From positions 1 to 26,949 of the forward strand of contig JAUIJG010000009.1 in NCBI GenBank assembly GCA_030431355.1: a stretch of 26,949 bases of DNA, read 5' to 3'. Below the pieces are notes generated by a model. It made no database searches and was not told where the DNA came from. It saw only the letters and a list, made by a program, of their open reading frames with translations. Positions 24,339 through 26,949 of this stretch are shown here, piece by piece. The stretch comes from a bacterium. Its GTDB lineage: Bacteria > Cyanobacteriota > Vampirovibrionia > Obscuribacterales > Obscuribacteraceae. A program made the translations under genes and the position numbers. Every line of letters begins with the position of its first letter. Position 1 is the first letter of the stretch.

Positions 24339-25403
24339 TCAGCGATATATCCCTAGCTCCACAAACAAAGGTAAATGATCAGAACCGACATTTGGTCCGG
24401 TCTCCCGCCGGAGCACCTTAAAATCATCGCTGACAAGACAATGGTCTATACCAATACCAAACGGCCCAAGAAACTGTGGCCAGGTCGCCTGCAATCCAAA
24501 GCCTCTGGCTGAGTCTTTGAGACCGGAGTTCCGCAAAAGCTCGTAGAAATAAGGAGACCAGGCGCTCGTGTTCATGTCACCGGCAATAATAAGACTCTTG
24601 CTCAAATTTCTTTTGTGCAAGGCGATTTCATTGTATTGCAGATTTCTCTCTCGGAAATAGTGCTCGGATATTGGAGGAAAAACGTGGGCACCAATGAAAG
24701 AGAATTTCTTTCCTCCTTTCTCGAACGTGGCAGTTACAGCAGGCAATCGCATGTATCCGATAGTGACCATCCGGGATTCCAGCACAGGAAGACGGGACAT
24801 TACTATGATGCCGAAATTGTCTTCCCTGACGGACTCACCAGCAATCTTATATCCCCGCTCCAGCCAGTAGCGACTCTGCTCAGCCCAGCCTTTATCAACC
24901 TCTTCCAGCAATATGATGTCAGGAGAGTATCTACCTATGCAATTCTTCACAAGATCGTAGCTTCTATTTTTGGAATTCAGATTAATCTGTAAAATCCCAA
25001 GCCTACTCTCCGTGGCAAAATTTGGAGAAGCGCTTGTTCGACTGGCTTCAGGGATATATAAAAAGACTATCTTTGCCAGACATATGGCAAGAAATGGCGC
25101 CACAGAGAGTGCCTGCCATCTCCTACCAGCAAGAGTCAGAGCCAGGCAAAAAGCAAGCTCCAAGATAAAGTATTGGGCGTAGAAATTGGTAAAAATATCT
25201 GGAATCCAGTTCTCCAGGCTCAAAGCCGCAATACCAGTAAAGATCATGGCGGTGCCGACAAAAGGCCAACAAACCGGCATCATCCAGAAGCCTGCCTTGC
25301 CAAGCCAACGATTCGCTCTTGATTTGGTCTCCACCGTCTCTGCCATATCTACGAAATACACCCTGTCCCTGAGTTGATCAAAGAGTTTACCAGCTCTTAT
25401 CAT
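24339..25403 (-). CDS. Membrane-anchored endonuclease/exonuclease/phosphatase (EEP) family protein
   Basis: This is a 354-aa protein. Three membrane helices (about 42-62, 70-92, 100-118) precede an EEP domain at 134-352. The active-site set is complete: L-Q-I-N-L-N (N141), L-L-E-E-V (E167), G-A-H (H240), G-D-M-N-T (D276, N278), I-D-H (D320, H321) and G-S-D-H (D342, H343). Family members are metal-dependent phosphodiesterases or phosphatases acting on DNA, RNA, lipids or inositol phosphates; membrane-anchored forms are often called EndA/YafD-like. Topology suggests the catalytic domain is outside the cytoplasm, but this is inference. It is divergent from its own paralogue at 25552. The ATG at 25346-25344 (MAETV) is an alternative start. 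Confidence 0.82.
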   Translation of the reverse strand: MIRAGKLFDQLRDRVYFVDMAETVETKSRANRWLGKAGFWMMPVCWPFVGTAMIFTGIAALSLENWIPDIFTNFYAQYFILELAFCLALTLAGRRWQALSVAPFLAICLAKIVFLYIPEASRTSASPNFATESRLGILQINLNSKNRSYDLVKNCIGRYSPDIILLEEVDKGWAEQSRYWLERGYKIAGESVREDNFGIIVMSRLPVLESRMVTIGYMRLPAVTATFEKGGKKFSFIGAHVFPPISEHYFRERNLQYNEIALHKRNLSKSLIIAGDMNTSAWSPYFYELLRNSGLKDSARGFGLQATWPQFLGPFGIGIDHCLVSDDFKVLRRETGPNVGSDHLPLFVELGIYR

Positions 25404-25551
25404 GCAAATAAATGAAGCCCCTGATCCTCACCAATACATCTATTTCACCCCCTAAAGACTTCGAATGAACGCCTTTCTGAGCCTGCTCTCATCAGCGCCT
25501 TCTCTAAAGAAAATCCGTCGAGAGTAGTAAGCATGAAGGAGACACCATTCC

Positions 25552-26499
25552 ATGCTTAAATCCCTGCTCAAAGTGTCAATATCATTTGTCTTTTATGCCT
25601 TTTGCCTTGCGACCCTGGCGGGCTATTTCGGCCAACTGCATATGGTTCTGGAACTACTAAGTCACTTCAGGCTACAGTATTGTTATATCGCGCTGGCGTT
25701 CTCCATCCTTTTCGTCTTACGAAAAGACTTTACCCATCTAACGATAGCTCTCTGCATCCTGACCCTGAACTTTGCCGCAGTTTATCCATACTACAAAACA
25801 GATCCCCGAATCAGTGAAGAACCGGTGACTGTGAGCACCCAGGCCGATCTAAAAATCCTGCAAATAAATGTCCAGGGCGGACTAAATATTCATGTGCCAA
25901 GAACGATCAAACTAATAGAAGAGACCACACCGGATATAGTAGGACTCTCCGAGATCACTCCTAACTGGAGTGTTGTTCTGAACCGACAACTAAAAGGCTA
26001 TCCATACCGAGTGGTGGAGCCACGCCACGGCGGCATCGGACTCTACAGCAAAGTACCCCTCACCGACTTTGAGATCAAATATACAGGCAAGATAAAACGC
26101 CCCAGAATACTGGCACATATAAAACGCAACGGCTATGAAGACACCTTGCTTGTCCTGGCTCACACTGTGATCCCAATCAGGTATGGCAATATGCGAAACA
26201 TAGAGCTGAATGCCATCGCCAACGATATCAAAGAACATAAAGGACCGGCAATTATTTTTGGTGACCTTAACACCACCTCCTGGTCTTACTACTTTCAGAA
26301 ACTATTGAAAGAGACAAAAACCCAGGACAGCCAGGTAGGTTTCGGCATTGTGCCGTCCTGGTCTGCCACCAGGCGACCGCCTCTGATTACCATCGATCAC
26401 CTGCTTGCCACCGCAGACTTCAACATTATGGATAGAAAAACCCTCAAGTCCGTAGGCTCCGATCACTTCCCGGTGCTAGTCAAACTAGCCTACAAATAA
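25552..26499 (+). CDS. Membrane-anchored EEP family protein, paralogue of the divergent neighbour
   Basis: This 315-aa protein has N-terminal membrane helices (about 8-26, 42-57 and 62-80) and an EEP domain from about 100. Catalytic residues are present: L-Q-I-N (N106), L-S-E-I (E134), L-A-H-T (H204), G-D-L-N-T (D238, N240), I-D-H (D282, H283) and G-S-D-H (D304, H305). It shares the W-S-x-Y-F-x-x-L-L and V-G-F-G/R-G-F-G blocks with the gene at 24339, so the pair arose by duplication. AAGGAG lies 10 nt before the ATG. The next gene (DUF4184) follows after 17 nt, so they form an operon. The substrate is unknown. Confidence 0.82.
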   Translation: MLKSLLKVSISFVFYAFCLATLAGYFGQLHMVLELLSHFRLQYCYIALAFSILFVLRKDFTHLTIALCILTLNFAAVYPYYKTDPRISEEPVTVSTQADLKILQINVQGGLNIHVPRTIKLIEETTPDIVGLSEITPNWSVVLNRQLKGYPYRVVEPRHGGIGLYSKVPLTDFEIKYTGKIKRPRILAHIKRNGYEDTLLVLAHTVIPIRYGNMRNIELNAIANDIKEHKGPAIIFGDLNTTSWSYYFQKLLKETKTQDSQVGFGIVPSWSATRRPPLITIDHLLATADFNIMDRKTLKSVGSDHFPVLVKLAYK

Positions 26500-26516
26500 A
26501 ACAAGGAACGAAGAAA

Positions 26517-26949
26517 ATGCCTTTCACCCTTTCCCATACCGTAGCAGTATTACCGCTAAAGAAACACTGCCCACGCCTCCTGGACTTTCTTGCCCTTCTC
26601 CTGGGCAGCATGACTCCGGACCTGCCCTATTACTGGCATGACTTCATACTCGCCAGCAAGTCTCACTCCCTTCTGGGAAGCTTTGTTCTCTGTGTTCCCC
26701 TGGGACTTGCCGCTTACCTTACGATCAAATACTTCTCCAAACAGATTGCCGAATACTCCTTCAGCCCTTTCAGAGAGTTCCTGGAGGAACTCGGCTCAGC
26801 CAAGCTAAAGCCAGCGAGTATCACAATCTCCCTTTTGATAGGAGCCTGGACCCACAACCTCTGGGATGGTTTTACCCACAGCAAAGGCTGGTTTGTCTGT
26901 CGCTTTCCAATTCTAAAAACACCGCTACAAGACCTACTCCCCTTCACTC
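26517..26949 (+). CDS. DUF4184 family membrane protein, N-terminal part (cut by window edge)
   Basis: An open frame of 144 codons runs from ATG at 26517 to the end of the window. It opens M-P-F-T-L-S-H-T-V-A-V-L-P-L and continues G-S-M-T-P-D-L-P-Y-Y, H-S-L-L-G-S-F-x-x-C-V-P-L-G-L and I-G-A-W-T-H-N-L-W-D-G-F-T-H. These are the characteristic blocks of DUF4184, a family of unknown function with histidines and aspartates near the membrane. At least two membrane helices are visible (about 54-68, and a second around 102-116). It sits 17 nt after the EEP gene and is probably co-transcribed with it. Confidence 0.8.
   Translation, partial: MPFTLSHTVAVLPLKKHCPRLLDFLALLLGSMTPDLPYYWHDFILASKSHSLLGSFVLCVPLGLAAYLTIKYFSKQIAEYSFSPFREFLEELGSAKLKPASITISLLIGAWTHNLWDGFTHSKGWFVCRFPILKTPLQDLLPFT

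Overview
The window reads as a chromosomal segment of a free-living bacterium. The gene content points, by inference only, to an Obscuribacter-like member of the non-photosynthetic Cyanobacteriota (Melainabacteria/Vampirovibrionia). The main clues are a Ser/Thr kinase with a C-terminal membrane anchor, an exported TPR-orthocaspase, a rhomboid-TPR fusion, a very long Sel1-repeat protein and many lineage-specific hypothetical proteins. No rRNA, tRNA, CRISPR array or complete mobile element was seen.

Layout. (a) 1-3.0 kb is an accessory-looking, A+T-richer stretch. It holds the 5' end of an IS3-family transposase, a small secreted protein carrying a fresh 15-bp tandem duplication, an exported C39-like cysteine peptidase behind a textbook sigma70 promoter, an immunity-like small protein and a SUKH (SMI1/KNR4) protein. 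(b) 3.1-5.0 kb encodes a DUF2339 polytopic membrane protein. (c) 5.7-8.8 kb holds a membrane-anchored Ser/Thr kinase, a stand-alone PNKP-type 3'-phosphatase domain and an APH(6)-type small-molecule kinase. (d) 8.9-10.3 kb holds a 71-aa protein and a divergent HisRS/HisZ-like class II synthetase paralogue that has lost key residues. (e) 10.4-12.2 kb is a possible structured leader RNA followed by a soluble histidine kinase whose N-terminal receiver domain has lost every phosphorylation residue. (f) 12.3-13.2 kb encodes an exported, membrane-anchored protein made of about 29 unbroken heptads, many of the form L-x-x-P-I-x-x. (g) 13.5-16.3 kb has a HELGH metalloprotease convergent with a YbaK deacylase and Gfo/Idh/MocA oxidoreductase operon. 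(h) 16.4-23.9 kb has an exported TPR-caspase, a convergent rhomboid-TPR protease and a 959-aa Sel1 protein with a roughly 210-residue super-repeat. (i) 24.0-26.9 kb has a small membrane protein, two head-to-head membrane-anchored endonuclease/exonuclease/phosphatase paralogues and the start of a DUF4184 membrane protein.

How they fit together. The window is rich in envelope-facing proteases (C39-like, caspase, rhomboid, plus a HExxH protein) and in repeat scaffolds (TPR, Sel1, heptad), with signalling proteins between them. No single conserved operon ties them together. The best candidates for something undescribed are the pseudo-receiver kinase with its possible switch-like leader RNA, the proline-heptad protein, and the HisZ-like pseudo-synthetase with its 71-aa neighbour. 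All functions are read from motifs by eye; no database search was possible.
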